Below, piece by piece: positions 1 to 10,905 of a stretch of 64,000 bases of DNA. Each line of letters opens with the position of its first letter. Positions within the stretch are counted from its first letter, which is position 1. The notes beneath the pieces were generated by a model. It searched no databases and had not been told where the DNA came from. It saw only the letters and a program-made list of their open reading frames with translations. The position numbers and the translations under genes are program-made. The DNA is from [Phialemoniopsis] sp. UDSM-2020. Lineage: Eukaryota > Ascomycota > Sordariomycetes > Thyridiales > Thyridiaceae. The stretch is from the NCBI GenBank assembly GCA_018873225.1, contig JAEILZ010000001.1, forward strand, positions 3,410,001 through 3,474,000, given 5' to 3'.

Positions 1-3000
1 GGAGCTTCATTACGATCTTATCCACATGCAGCAACCAAGAGACGAGGTCCGAGCAGGCACACGCACGCAGCAGCGGTCAAAGTGGAGGATGTGCCAGGCG
101 AGCCAGGCTGACCAGAGCGGCCGGGATGGGATGCTTGGCTTGTCCTTGAGCCGGGTTGGCGAGCGAGTCTAACCCGTCTTGATAACAACGGTAGAGAAAG
201 TCTCGCCAACAAGCGTGAGCAAGGGTCAAGGTTGCCAACTCGGCCGACAGATGCCGTTTACGTATTAACGACCTTGACGGAGAAGCACTCTGATAACCTA
301 CGTACTCCGTACTTACGGAGTGCCTTACGTAGAATAGCAGAAGGATGTCCGACAATGGAGCAAGCACTCGCTTCTCCGGCGTGGTTGGCGATCGTCAAGC
401 TCTTGAGAAACAATAAACAGAACGGATCGGAACAAGAAAGACAAGAAACGGCACGTTCTGGCTCCTCCGTACGACTCCGCCTGGTACCGACCTACACAAC
501 AGGTTCGCCAGTGGATGGAGGGCGTTGATTGGGGCGTAGTGGGCGTAGATGAGCAGTAAATTAGTGAGATGGGGAAGAAAAGGGGAGGGTTCTCAATGTT
601 CAATGCTCTGATTAGAGTCGAGTGGCTTTGAAATCCACAAACGGGGATTATGGATGATGGGCTTTTTGGTCGTCGAGAACCGGTGGGTGGGCATGGGTGG
701 CACCTGGGTGGGTTTCCCCTGGCGGTTGGGGCTGCCCTAATCTGGCAGTGGAGACAGACCAAGCTAAAAAGCTAAAAGACGGCCAGGCACGCCGGGCTAG
801 CGCAGGAACAGGGTCGGTGGCTTTTTTTTACTGGGTGGGGATGCTATCTAACGCTTCCCATCATTTCCGGGGGGGAAGAGGAGAGAAGAGCTTGAGGCTT
901 TGGACCAGAACGAGCACCGGACAGCATAGATTGTACCCCGTTTTTTTTTACCCACGGATCGAGAAGGCGCTTGCATTGGGTGTGTTGTTTATTATGATTG
1001 CCTCTTGTTGGTGCAAAAAGCGCCGAGAAGTTAATAAGGAGGGTGGGAAGGCAAACCAAGAATGGAATCGAGCAGATCCGGGGTGGAAGCGTGGCAGAAA
1101 AGGCGGGCGGCCACTGGTCACACCCGGGAAATTGGCTGGCCGACTGTACGAAATCCGAGATGAAGCCACCCATTTCGGCCGTCGACAACAACCACACATC
1201 GATGCTTCCTACTCTCTACCTCCCTAACGCTATCTCTCTCCGCCTAATGATTCGTCCTGAGCTGAGAGATAAAGCGCTTCTTATTTGCTGGCCAACTGAC
1301 TGAACTTGCCACTGTTACCGTGAGAAATAAACTCCTCAAGAAGTAAGTCTGATATGTCGTCACGAGGGCGCGTGCTAGGCGCTCGGTGGGTGTACATTGG
1401 TACTTACTTTACCTTTGGGCATCGCGATGCGTCATGAAGTTCCTTTTTTCTTCTGCAATCAACCAAGGAAAGGCCAAGCTGCCGTTCTCCCTTCATGCAG
1501 GCTGGGCGCACTACGACATCACAACCAATGCGAATTGGAGGCAACTCAACGCAAAGCTCCAAGGACGCCTCAACAAACCCTGTACGGTAGGTAGAACCCT
1601 CATGCAACAGTACATGGGCATCCGGTGGCAATTCCTATGCAAGCTTTCCTTATCACAGAATTGGAGCCAGCAAAAGGAGAAGGGGAGCGAGCCTCGTCTG
1701 CTTTGTACCCAGATGCGTTGTGCCCTCGACATCCCAGTCTCCGGATGGAGACGGTGATCTCTTCGGCCGGCGATCCTCTCTCGATTCAGCTCTCAAGAGA
1801 GTCTGCAAGTGCTGCGTCCGTATTCTTCCCTGTATTGTTCCTGCATGTGTGCAACCCACCACTTCTGTCAGGTCAGCCATTTGGGTGAGAGGCAACAAGG
1901 GGTCCCCTGTTCGCCACGGACAAGTATCCCTGTCAGAGCTCACAGCCGCGCTCCATTAAGGCGCATCTCATTTCCTGGAACCCACTTCTCACCCATCCAA
2001 GCACCCAAACCGCCAAGCCATCGAACAGACAACGACGCGGCGCCTGAGCTCTCCTCCATCACTCCTTTTACTGCAATCTCGCCTGTTTTGATCAAGTCCT
2101 TAATCGCGAAGGCCGGTTCGTCCGTTTCGACAGAGAGTGCCCTCTTCAACGCCTCACTTAACCCCCCGCATTATCCTCTTTTGGCGCCGTCTACTAACCG
2201 GCAGCGCCATCACCCCCCAGCTTGCCGGCTGTTTCAGATGATCGCCATTCCATTTCCCGAAAGATTGAGTCCCGCCGGAGAGGACCTTTGATCATTAGCG
2301 CCTCCAGTCCCATTTCATGCACAGCAGCACTCCACCTGCGTGTGCTTGAGAGGCTGACGGCTTCTCGCATCCTGGGGACCTCATTTGCTTGGCACGTCCG
2401 CATCTGCCGTACCTGAGGGATCGTCATCCGTGGACAGCTTTGAATCAGGCAACGATGTTCAAGAAGCATCTAGATTCGCGAGATGCGTCTGGGGAGCCAC
2501 CGTTTAACCTGTTTGCTTGGCAGTGCCAGCCTGTCAGAAGTCCCAGGCATGCCGATGCCCACCTCAAACCTAGGAAAGTTAATGATCCAGACGATCAAAA
2601 AGTCTAGATGCACTTCTACTCCGTACTCACCGAGAATCCCGGGCACTCTTTGTCGTTCAAGACTTCACACTTGCGAACAAGAAGTGCAGACAGTTACGGA
2701 ATGGCAAGCACAAGTGTGGTACGAGCCTTGATTCCCTCTCAACACCCCAACAGCATAATAATAACTTCAAGTAAGGTCCACAGAACGACGTGATCCTAAT
2801 TGGTAAATATTATTCTCTCTATATTCTAATTCCAAGAGCTCAAAACCCAGCCGTTATCCTTTCGTATATCTTGTCGTATGATGCCAATGCTCTTCAACTT
2901 TCAATTTAGCACAGCATGTAGTCATGCCAACGTTTCCTTATTACCTTCCATGCATGTGTGGCATGGCCGACCCTGTTGCTTTACGCCACGTAGTGACATA

Positions 3001-3048
3001 TTTGGCTCGTGAACCCTCTTTCCTCCTCAATGCTTCTCTGCCTAGCAC
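1..3048. other. No supportable gene; noncoding stretch
   Basis: Open frames here are short, overlap on both strands and have low-complexity or improbable translations with no recognisable domain. No tRNA fold or transposon is visible. The one clear structure is a nested inverted repeat at 298-332, listed separately. It probably contains the downstream region of the minus-strand gene that ends at 3049. Confidence 0.5.
298..332. repeat. Nested inverted repeat with ACTCCGTA arms
   Basis: Inner arms ACTCCGTA (304-311) and TACGGAGT (314-321) are perfect reverse complements around a 2-nt spacer. Outer arms CTACGTA (298-304) and TACGTAG (326-332) extend the symmetry. The core CTCCGTA recurs singly near 472, 2622 and 12790, so it looks like a dispersed motif. 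Function unknown. Confidence 0.6.
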
Positions 3049-3534
3049 CTAGTACTGGAGAACAATACCCATGGCCAGTAGGCCTACAATGAGGGAAGCC
3101 TGGCAAAAAGTCAGTAGCTGCAAGGTGCGACTATCCAAGATCGCACTTACATGGACCTCGCTCCACGATGCTCCAGAGATGGGAATGCTCGGAGAGGGTT
3201 TCACACTCTGAGTGACGTTGGAGCCACCAGGAGTTGACGTTGTAGTCAAGATGGCGGTCGTCGGTACAGATGAGGGAGCAGTCGTCACTGTGGTGCTTTC
3301 GGTGCTTGAGCCTGGTGTCGTGGTGCTGCTGCTCTCGCTGGCGGTACTGGTCGACACGCTCGGAGTGCTGGTTGGGCTTGTCACTGTCGTGGAAGCGACC
3401 GCATCCGGATCAGCGGTGGAGACGTCAGTGGGAGCGGCGTCGCCTCCGGTGATAGCATCCCCGCTGCCGGACTCAGTCTGGGCGATGACTTGAGAGACAG
3501 CCGCGAGAGCCAGGATAGCGAATCGGAAAGCCAT
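3049..3534 (-). CDS. Small Ser/Thr-rich secreted protein, probable GPI anchor
   Basis: Two exons, 3534-3151 and 3099-3049, separated by a 51-nt GT-AG intron (3100-3150); the spliced protein is about 144 aa. Residues 1-18 form a signal peptide ending in VIA-QTE. The middle (about 30-115) is almost entirely Ser, Thr, Pro, Val and Ala, as expected of an O-mannosylated cell-surface stalk. After splicing, a short Ser/Gly/Ala region runs directly into the hydrophobic tail ASLIVGLLAMGIVLQY, the usual layout of a GPI attachment signal. No catalytic domain is visible, so a structural or wall role is inferred. The intron is stop-free and a multiple of three, so retention would insert 17 residues just before the tail. 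The precise family is not recognised. Confidence 0.75.
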   Translation of the reverse strand: MAFRFAILALAAVSQVIAQTESGSGDAITGGDAAPTDVSTADPDAVASTTVTSPTSTPSVSTSTASESSSTTTPGSSTESTTVTTAPSSVPTTAILTTTSTPGGSNVTQSVKPSPSIPISGASWSEVHVSAILDSRTLQLLTFCQASLIVGLLAMGIVLQY

Positions 3535-4498
3535 CTTGTCAAAAGCCTTAAGGGTGATATTGATGGTTCAGTTATACTCGGGTTAGGTAAGCAGGAGCTG
3601 GCTGGTGAATATCTCACAAGCTTTGCAGAGAGTTGAACAAATGGAGAAGAGGATCGGCTTGAGTCCTTCGTTTCAAAACAGTCTACTTATATACCAAGTG
3701 CCAAGACCAATACATTCCACGTCTGCATAGCCAAGACGTTGTCTCAACTTGCGAGCGACGCTCAAGAAATAACACCATTGCGGCTGCTTCGGGAAGGGTG
3801 GTCGTCAGATCAACATGCAACGGCCCGCAGGCTTGAGCCTAGTTAGCCACCAGGGCACGATCCTCTGGAATGCGAAACGAAACCTTTAATCACTCGGTGG
3901 CTAGCCTGCCACATCGACCGCCACAAGAGGGGGCAGGATCTACACATCCAATACTTTGGTGAGGGAAGCTAACTGTGAGACAAAGTACCTCTGCGCGTAT
4001 ACCCGTACTTCGTAGCAAAGGGAGGCGCTGTTTGAAGCTATGACTGGCCACCCGAAAGAAAGCAGCAGCCCCTGGCGAGCATCTACGTTCCTCGCCGAGG
4101 TTCAGCGTGTTGGCTCAGAGATGAAACAGGCGAGGCGAGAGTGTCTCGTGACCACTCAACATAATTGGCCGATACTAGCAGGCCGGAATACCAAAAGGTC
4201 AGACTGGAATTTTCCCCGTTGAAAACCAATTGCCGTCTCCCACTGCATGCATGGAGGTGGGCAGAGGACTGGAATGTTGAGAATTGTCGTACCTGTTTGG
4301 AGGATATAAGTGCGGTTGAGCTTGGTCCAATCACATCAATGGCGCCACAATTAGTGGCAGCCTTGCCTCTAATTTACGCCACACAACACCAGGCTGAGTG
4401 AATGCAATTCAAAATTTTGGTCACAGCATCATCAACAGCAATAATTGCAGTGTCTCTGTCCGGGAAATCGCCAGGATCCTGGACTCTGGTCGGCGAGT
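3535..4498. other. Divergent intergenic region
   Basis: This region separates the minus-strand Ser/Thr-rich gene from the plus-strand cyt-4 gene. It has no supportable coding frame and presumably holds the promoters of both. A TATA box for the minus-strand gene lies at 3686-3693. Confidence 0.5.
3686..3693 (-). promoter_or_regulatory. TATA box of the Ser/Thr-rich protein gene
   Basis: On the minus strand the sequence reads TATATAAG about 150 nt upstream of the ATG at 3534, in the right orientation and at a plausible distance for a core promoter given a short 5' leader. Called from sequence alone. Confidence 0.45.
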
Positions 4499-7400
4499 AT
4501 GCAGAGGGCAAGTACGCCCTACGTATGCTGGGGCTGCGTGGCCCGCAGCTTCCAAGGGCAGACGATACCTCGCTCCAGTGCTCGCATCTCGAGGGCTGGT
4601 CTCTGTAAGAACCCCAAGTCGACTTTTGCGAAACAACGAAGGGTGAGCGCCTGCAGTCCTATGGCTCTTGAATCTCAGCGATATTGATCATCTCATTACA
4701 GGCTCTCGCGACGGTACACTCTTCAAGGTCCCATCTTCTCGAGGTCCCGACGGCGTCCCCGCGCGAACAGCTTACTGCTCATAACCATGGCGGCATTCCA
4801 ATACGACCGATCAGGGAACGGCTACGAGAGTGGGAGAGCCAAAATGAGAAGTCTTCTCACGTACAACCGACAGACTTCGCGAGACCGGGCGCGACCGAGA
4901 ACACCTTCACCAGGACTGTAAGCCTCTTCATGGCGGAGATCGATGACGAGGGCCCGGACCACTCTGTTTTCGACGGTGAACAGCTGCCAGATGTGCGATT
5001 CGATAATACAGCGGTTAAAGTCGGTGATCTGATAGAAGTCAGGTAAGCCAAACTTCCCGAAAACTCGCTTGGATAGGGCCCGGAACTGACTGTGTACCAA
5101 TTGCTAGCTCTGACTCCTGGAGGGTACAGCTTCTGGCTGTCTGCTTGGGTCGCTTCAACGGCTACGACCATTTCTACACAAACACCGGCAAATGGTTCAC
5201 AAGTCATTCGGTACGCAGCTTGTTCAAGGTCAGCAACTTTGCTAGCGCGGATGAGCTCATGCCCGTCATCGAGGCGTTGCCGTCCGTCGAATCCCCGATC
5301 GAGGTCTTGAATACTCTTCAAGAGTTGAAGAAGGGCCCTTCTAGAGGTGCTGGAGCTCAGCTCATCCAGAAGATGCTTGCATTTGGTACCGATTCGGACG
5401 CTGTTCACCAGGCCAATGCCGCGAAATTAGACAATGCATTCGCACTTCTCGCCCATGAGCAGAGAAGATACATGTCTTTACATGAGATCGCCGAAGCTCT
5501 CTTACCTGGGCAGATGAAAGGAGGCGGGCAGTTTGCACCTGCGGCTTTATACGCTGTCCACCAAACTATACTTTCTCACGACATTGCCTTCAGGCCATTA
5601 AGCCAACAGGGGCACAATCGCTCATATCTCTTCGAGATCAGCTCCCGGAATGATGTGCCCCGAGCTGAGAGGATCGAAGGGCAGCTTCGGAAAGTTCTGG
5701 ATCACCCTTTACGATCATCGGGGACCATGTCAGACGAGTTCCTTGCAAGAAGTGCCTTGGGCAAGTTCGTTATCAAGGCACGCAAAGCAATCGACCGGAG
5801 CCGAAAGACGCGGCCGTGGTCTACCCATGGGATTCTAGGGCCCTTTAATGAAACCCGGGGTGCCGATGATATTACTTGGTCCCCCCATGACCTAGATTTT
5901 GTCGAGTTCTTGCATACGTGGTCGAGCTACCAAGATTTTGGCCGCAATTCGCGGCAGCATTGGATTGGATCCTCCATCCTGAGAGCGCTTGAGCGATATG
6001 AGGACTCCGAGTACCTGACAGCTTCCATTGGGTGGACCTTTCTTCAAGAGATTGGCTGGCTGAAGCCATGGGATATCCAAGCCAGGTATGGCACGCGGCT
6101 TCCTGGCGTGCTACCAAAGCGAGACGGTGGACTGGACCGAGTTCCCCTTCCTTCACCCTCATTTGGGGAAGATGTGTTCGCAGGCGGTCGTAAGGAGTGG
6201 AAAGATGTCACTGCCTATTGCATCGACTCGGCTAGTACAACCGATATTGACGATGCGGTGTCGGTCGAGCGAGCAGAGACACCAGGAGAATACTGGATCC
6301 ATGTTCATGTCGCCGATCCCGGCTCTTGCATCCGCCCCGACAGCCCTCTTGCCGAATCAGCGAAGCTTGTACCGCAGACAGCGTACCTGCCTGGCCATTT
6401 TGAGCGCATGTTTCCGGGAGATCTGGTGCGCGAAAAGTTCTCGCTCGCTCCAGACCGCCCATGCCTGACGTTCAGCGCGAGAGTCAACGAGGAGGGGGCC
6501 ATTCTCGAACATGAAATTACTCCAGGAACACTCCACAATGTCATCTATATTTCGCCCACACAAGTCTCCGCTATATGCGGTGATGCTCCCCCTGCTATCA
6601 GCATTAACAAGCAAGTCTTTGAAGTTGGCACCCCAAGCAGCCTGGAATGGCCAGCAAACCGGAAAATGGTGTCTGCACATGAGCTTTCTAGTGAACATGT
6701 CAGCAACCTGCAAACACTTTCCAGGCTAGCGAAAGGCCTAAACTCTGTCCGCCTGGCCAAGGGTGCAATGCCGCTCTACTGGCCTCGCCCTTCGGCCCAG
6801 GTCTCCCTGAAGGACACACAAATCACCGAGACGCCCCAGGGTTTCTTCAACTGCGCCGGGGATCCGTACATCCGCATCTCGTACGGCAACAACACTGGCA
6901 ACCCGCTCGTCGAGAGCACAATGCGCCTCGCCGGCGAGATCGCCGCCGCGTGGTGCGCCGCCCGCTCCGTGCCCATCCCCTACCGCACGCAGCCCCAGGC
7001 CGCCAGGAACCTCCCGCAGCTCCGCGCCTTCACCCGGGACGTCCTGTACCCGCAGCTCCTCGCCGGCCGCCGCCCCTCGGACGCCGACAGCCGCGCCATG
7101 CGCGCCCTCGTCGGCGCCGACGACATCTCGGCCACGCCGGCGCCGCACTTCACCATGGGCGCCGACGCCTACGCCAAGGCGACGAGCCCGCTGCGGCGCT
7201 ACGCCGACCTCGTCGTGCACTGGCAGATCGAGGCCGCGCTGCTCGAGGAGCGGCGCCGCGGCGCCAGCCTCGTCGGCACCACGGATGCAGCGGCTGAGCA
7301 CAGCGGCCGGTCTTTCCTGCCGTTCACGGCGGCGCAGCTCGAGGACGACGTGCTGCCCCTGCTGCGCGTGCGCGAGCGCGCCATGCGCTCGCTCGACCGC

Positions 7401-7715
7401 GTCGACGGCGAGGCCGAGTGGATCCTGCAGGCGCTCGTGCGGGCGTGGAAGTGGCCCGAGGCCGGGGGCAACACCAAACTGCCGAGCGACTTCCGCTTCG
7501 AGGTGCAGCACGTGTCGTCGCGGCGCGCGGCGGTGCGCGGCCGGCTCGACTGGTTCGAGAGGCCGGCCGTCCTGGAGCCGGCCGAGCTGGCGGGCGCCGG
7601 GTGCACGGTCGCCGACGTGCGCGTGGGCGACGTGTTCCGGGTCGAGCTCGCCGACGTCAACGTGCATGAGCGGCGGGTCTACGTCAGGGCTCTGGAGAGG
7701 GTTGCGAGTGCGTGA
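4499..7715 (+). CDS. cyt-4: Mitochondrial RNase II-family protein CYT-4 (Dss1-like)
   Basis: Exons 4499-4642, 4702-5042 and 5108-7715 join in frame to a 1030-aa protein. The N-terminus (MQRASTPYVCWGCVARSF...) is Arg/Ser-rich and lacks acids, as expected of a mitochondrial presequence, and 4499 is the first in-frame ATG. The RNB nuclease core includes YCIDSASTTDIDDAVSVE at about residues 532-549, whose aspartates match the Mg2+-binding cluster of RNase II/R enzymes, followed by the conserved HVHVADPGS segment. A C-terminal S1-like region is plausible. Neurospora CYT-4 and yeast Dss1 are family members that act in mitochondrial RNA turnover and in intron and 5'/3'-end processing. That role is carried over from the family, not seen here. 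Base composition changes sharply within the gene: from about 6880 to the stop it becomes strongly GC-rich at third codon positions. Confidence 0.92.
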
Positions 7716-9068
7716 TTTTGGGCGGGTGGCAGAGTGCTGTATGATGTTGTGTTTGGGTTATCGCCACTTATAAACGGGGAAGAGGCAGTGTTCCCTTTTA
7801 AAGATGGATAGAGGTCCATGGTTTTGGGACTTGGGTGTATGAATATTTGATGCATCTTTTGTACGATAAGGTGGTTTGTATGTTATGCTGTATGTAGGAC
7901 CATGGTTAGAACAGATACCCGCTCATCGCTCATAGCCTGTAAAATAAAACATGATGTTAGATGATCTTCAGACGCCCGGTCATTGTGATATAATCCGTTC
8001 GATGTCAGGGATCGTTGATGAAGGATAGTTCTCTTCAGCTCACGCCACCCGTCAAGTCTGGAAGTCTGAGATGCTTGAATTGGAACGTGCGACCAGTCAC
8101 TCAACGACAACACCACCAGAAGATGAAAATGTCAAACGGATGACTGAATATATTTCTATTTCGTATATCCGTAGAACATTACAGAGGGCTGGGTAGCCCC
8201 CGAGTCGGTCGCAAGTCGCAAACCGCGCTGTTTCCTCGCTGGAAGCCCGACCCTGGATGTTGTCCAAAGACAAGCAGAGGGCCCCCCTCCCATTCCCTTA
8301 CAAAGTCACTTTTCCCATGTCCGTTTTGTGTTGCCAGCCCTGAGATCTTTCAAATAAAACCCCTTTGTTGCTCCGATGGTTTGTTTGATCCGATGACCGC
8401 CCCTTTCCCCTGACCACTGCCATGATATTAAACGCCAGACCCAAAAGACCCTTCGCCTGGATGATGACCCGTAGTACAAACCCAAAAGTAAAATGACAAA
8501 ACAGCAAAACAAAGGTATTAAGAACTACCGAGGTAATGCAAATGCCGGGTAGGTCATCAGGACCGATGTACCGTAACACCTCTTAGCCCAATAACGAGAG
8601 GTGAGGGTGGGACAGTGACAGCAACAAGCCGTTTGTTCATGTCCCTCCCTCCCATCATCGCCGTTGCAGATGATGCAAGGCGAGCCGATCAGTTAAAACA
8701 AGTGTCGAATCAGAAAAAAAGCAAACATACAGGAATATGTAAACAAGCCCAGTACTCCGTGTGCAATGCATCGTGAATGTCGTGGCATCCTAAGAGCCCG
8801 TAACCCGATAGCGTCGAAAGGAAGCAGAAGCTCTGCAACGAGGAAAAGGATTCAAAGACGTGCAAAACACACGCAAGCGATCAAAATGCCGCGGGGGAGG
8901 CACGCCAATCTCGCTCCGGACGAGCCAATCGGCCCATTCCGGACGGGACACCAGTCCTTTTGCCCCTGTACTCGCTATTTGGTCGGTTGGTTGGATCGCA
9001 AAGATCTTGACGGGTGTAACGCTGAGCCCCCTCCTAAGCAACGAATCAGCGCCCGGCCATGGTTTTTC
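7716..9068. other. Convergent intergenic region
   Basis: This lies between the stop codons of cyt-4 (+) and the Reg1-like gene (-). No coding frame with recognisable content is present. It presumably carries both 3' UTRs. Confidence 0.5.
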
Positions 9069-10905
9069 TTATTTCCTCCAGCCCACGTTCCAGATGACGT
9101 GGGCGATGTCGCGGGCCGTATTGACCGTATCAATGACCCGACCGACAATCCCGCCGTTGGCTCCCGCTGGCTCACCTTCCTCGTACGGCATAAACATGCC
9201 CGACTCAGTTCTCCGCATCCCAGCAGGTTCCGCGAAAAGGCTACCGGATGACGTCGATCGCTTGAGGCCGGAAGATTTGTCCAGGGAGGGCCCTGCCGAC
9301 GGCTTGGGGTCCCCTGCTTGCGTCCGCCATTTCATCCCAATGCTCAGATCGTCGTCGTCGTCTTCGTCGTCATCCTCTTCATCGTCATCATCGCCTAGAA
9401 ACATCTTCTTCGATGGTTTGGATGGTCGCAGGGTCTCTTGGGATGAGGAAGGGGAGAGGATGGGGTGGCGGTAGCTATGCTTCATGGCGGTCTCCTGAGG
9501 CTCGGGTGTATCTTCCCGGTACTTAAGGGTCGTAGAAGGTAGCATGGCGATTGTAGGGGTCTCGGCGTGGCTGTTACTGCTCGGTCTCCTCTTGAGGGTT
9601 GGCCGCCTCTTCTTGACACTAGTTTTCTTCATCATGATAGCTCCGTCGTCCGAATCGCTGTCGAATGGGTAGGGGGCGGGATCCATGTCCTCATCGTCGT
9701 CTTCGCCCTTGATCTCGACGGCAATGCACTGCTCAACCTGCTCGTTGAAGTGAATATGCTTCTTCTCGGTGTTGGGTGTGATGATGCCAGACGACGCACT
9801 GGACGGCACCAGACTATCGCTTCTGGGAGTCGCTCCAGTTGAAGAGAATGGGAAGGTCATGTAGTCCGTGGCGGCTCGCTCCAGGCGCGGCCGGGCCATC
9901 CGGCCGCCACCTTCCTTCTGCTGGGCCTGCACTGCCGCAGCAGCTTGCTTGACCAGGGATGAGGCCGATAGCGATCTCTGAAGCATGACTTCTGACATAC
10001 TCCTCTTCTTCAAAATTGGCTTCTTGTTGACGAAAGAATGATTCTTGGTCAAGTCCGCGCTGTTGTGATGCTGACTTGGCATCATGCCTTGGTTCCCAGT
10101 CTGCAATGGCCCATAGAGCCATGTCACATCACAATCCTTGAGCCTGTGGAGTTTGTCAATATACAGAATACCTCGAGATTTATGACGGACAAGGTGGGTT
10201 TTACCAGTTGAGGGTCTCTGGCGAGATAGTCTTGAGCTTGTTCTTGGACTTCATCCATGTCCTCCAGGATGCGTTCTCAAGACGAGCCGAGTTGGTGTAA
10301 TCACGTCTCCTAGACACGATATACTTCCATGATTCCCAAATGTCCTCTTCCCTCCAATCGTGAGAAAGATAGTCCACATGTCTGGACGGCTGAGCCCTTA
10401 GGGCGGTGTCGTCCTCGGCATGCTCAAAAAAGTCCGGAGAGTCCGGCCTTGACGTATCCGTCGAGGTAGTATTATCATTGGGTGAAACAGTGTATGAATC
10501 ACCCAGGCCTCGTGGGCTGGGTGGCGGCTCCAGGTCCTCGACCTCGTTAAGGAATCCCACGTCGTCGTACTGGGGCAGGGTGAAGGGGTCCTCGGCTGTA
10601 GCCGGTCCAAGGTGAAGAGCCTCGTCGAAGCGGGACTGCAGAGGCAAAGATGGGGCGGCTTTCTTCGAGAGAGATACGCTACTCGTCGAGTCGGTGTTGC
10701 TCGGGTGAGGGGATGAGGGTACTGATGAAGAGTTCGAGTCGGAAACGACTTGGATGGGATGGCTGTGTATTTCGTTTATGCGGGAGGTGGAAGAGGATGT
10801 ACGAAAGCCCTGGTGTTTGGAGCCAAACTTGGGCTGTGAGTGAGAGCGCCGTAGATTTGACGGCGCAAAATAACTGCTCTCCTCTGTCGATATGACGACG
10901 GCCAT
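9069..10905 (-). CDS. reg1: Reg1-like protein phosphatase 1 regulatory subunit
   Basis: Exons 10905-10205 and 10143-9069 flank a 61-nt intron (10144-10204) and give a 591-aa protein. The splice restores the segment SARLENASWRTW...ETLNW-LKDCDVTWLYGPL, the fungal DUF1752/Reg1 signature, at about residues 195-245. Near residue 362 the motif KKHIHFNEQVEQCIAVE matches the PP1-docking segment of yeast Reg1 (RVxF-type IHF). The rest is Ser-rich and apparently disordered, with a run of Asp/Glu near residue 490 encoded by GAC/GAT/GAG repeats. In yeast, Reg1 brings the PP1 catalytic subunit Glc7 to the Snf1 kinase pathway for glucose repression. A similar carbon-signalling role is inferred. A long pyrimidine-rich leader or promoter lies upstream (10.9-11.8 kb on the minus strand). 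Confidence 0.85.

Noticed and set aside
1940..2469. Two adjacent minus-strand frames that read somewhat protein-like
   Set aside because: They are separated by stops and a frame change with no convincing splice sites, and no family was recognised.
6738..7667. 309-codon minus-strand frame
   Set aside because: It is antisense to the GC-rich end of cyt-4. Its translation is Arg/Gly/Ala/His-rich without a domain, while the plus strand carries conserved RNB-family sequence.
9345..9400. Trinucleotide repeat considered as a separate microsatellite
   Set aside because: It lies inside the Reg1-like coding exon and encodes the Asp/Glu run, so it is described with that gene.
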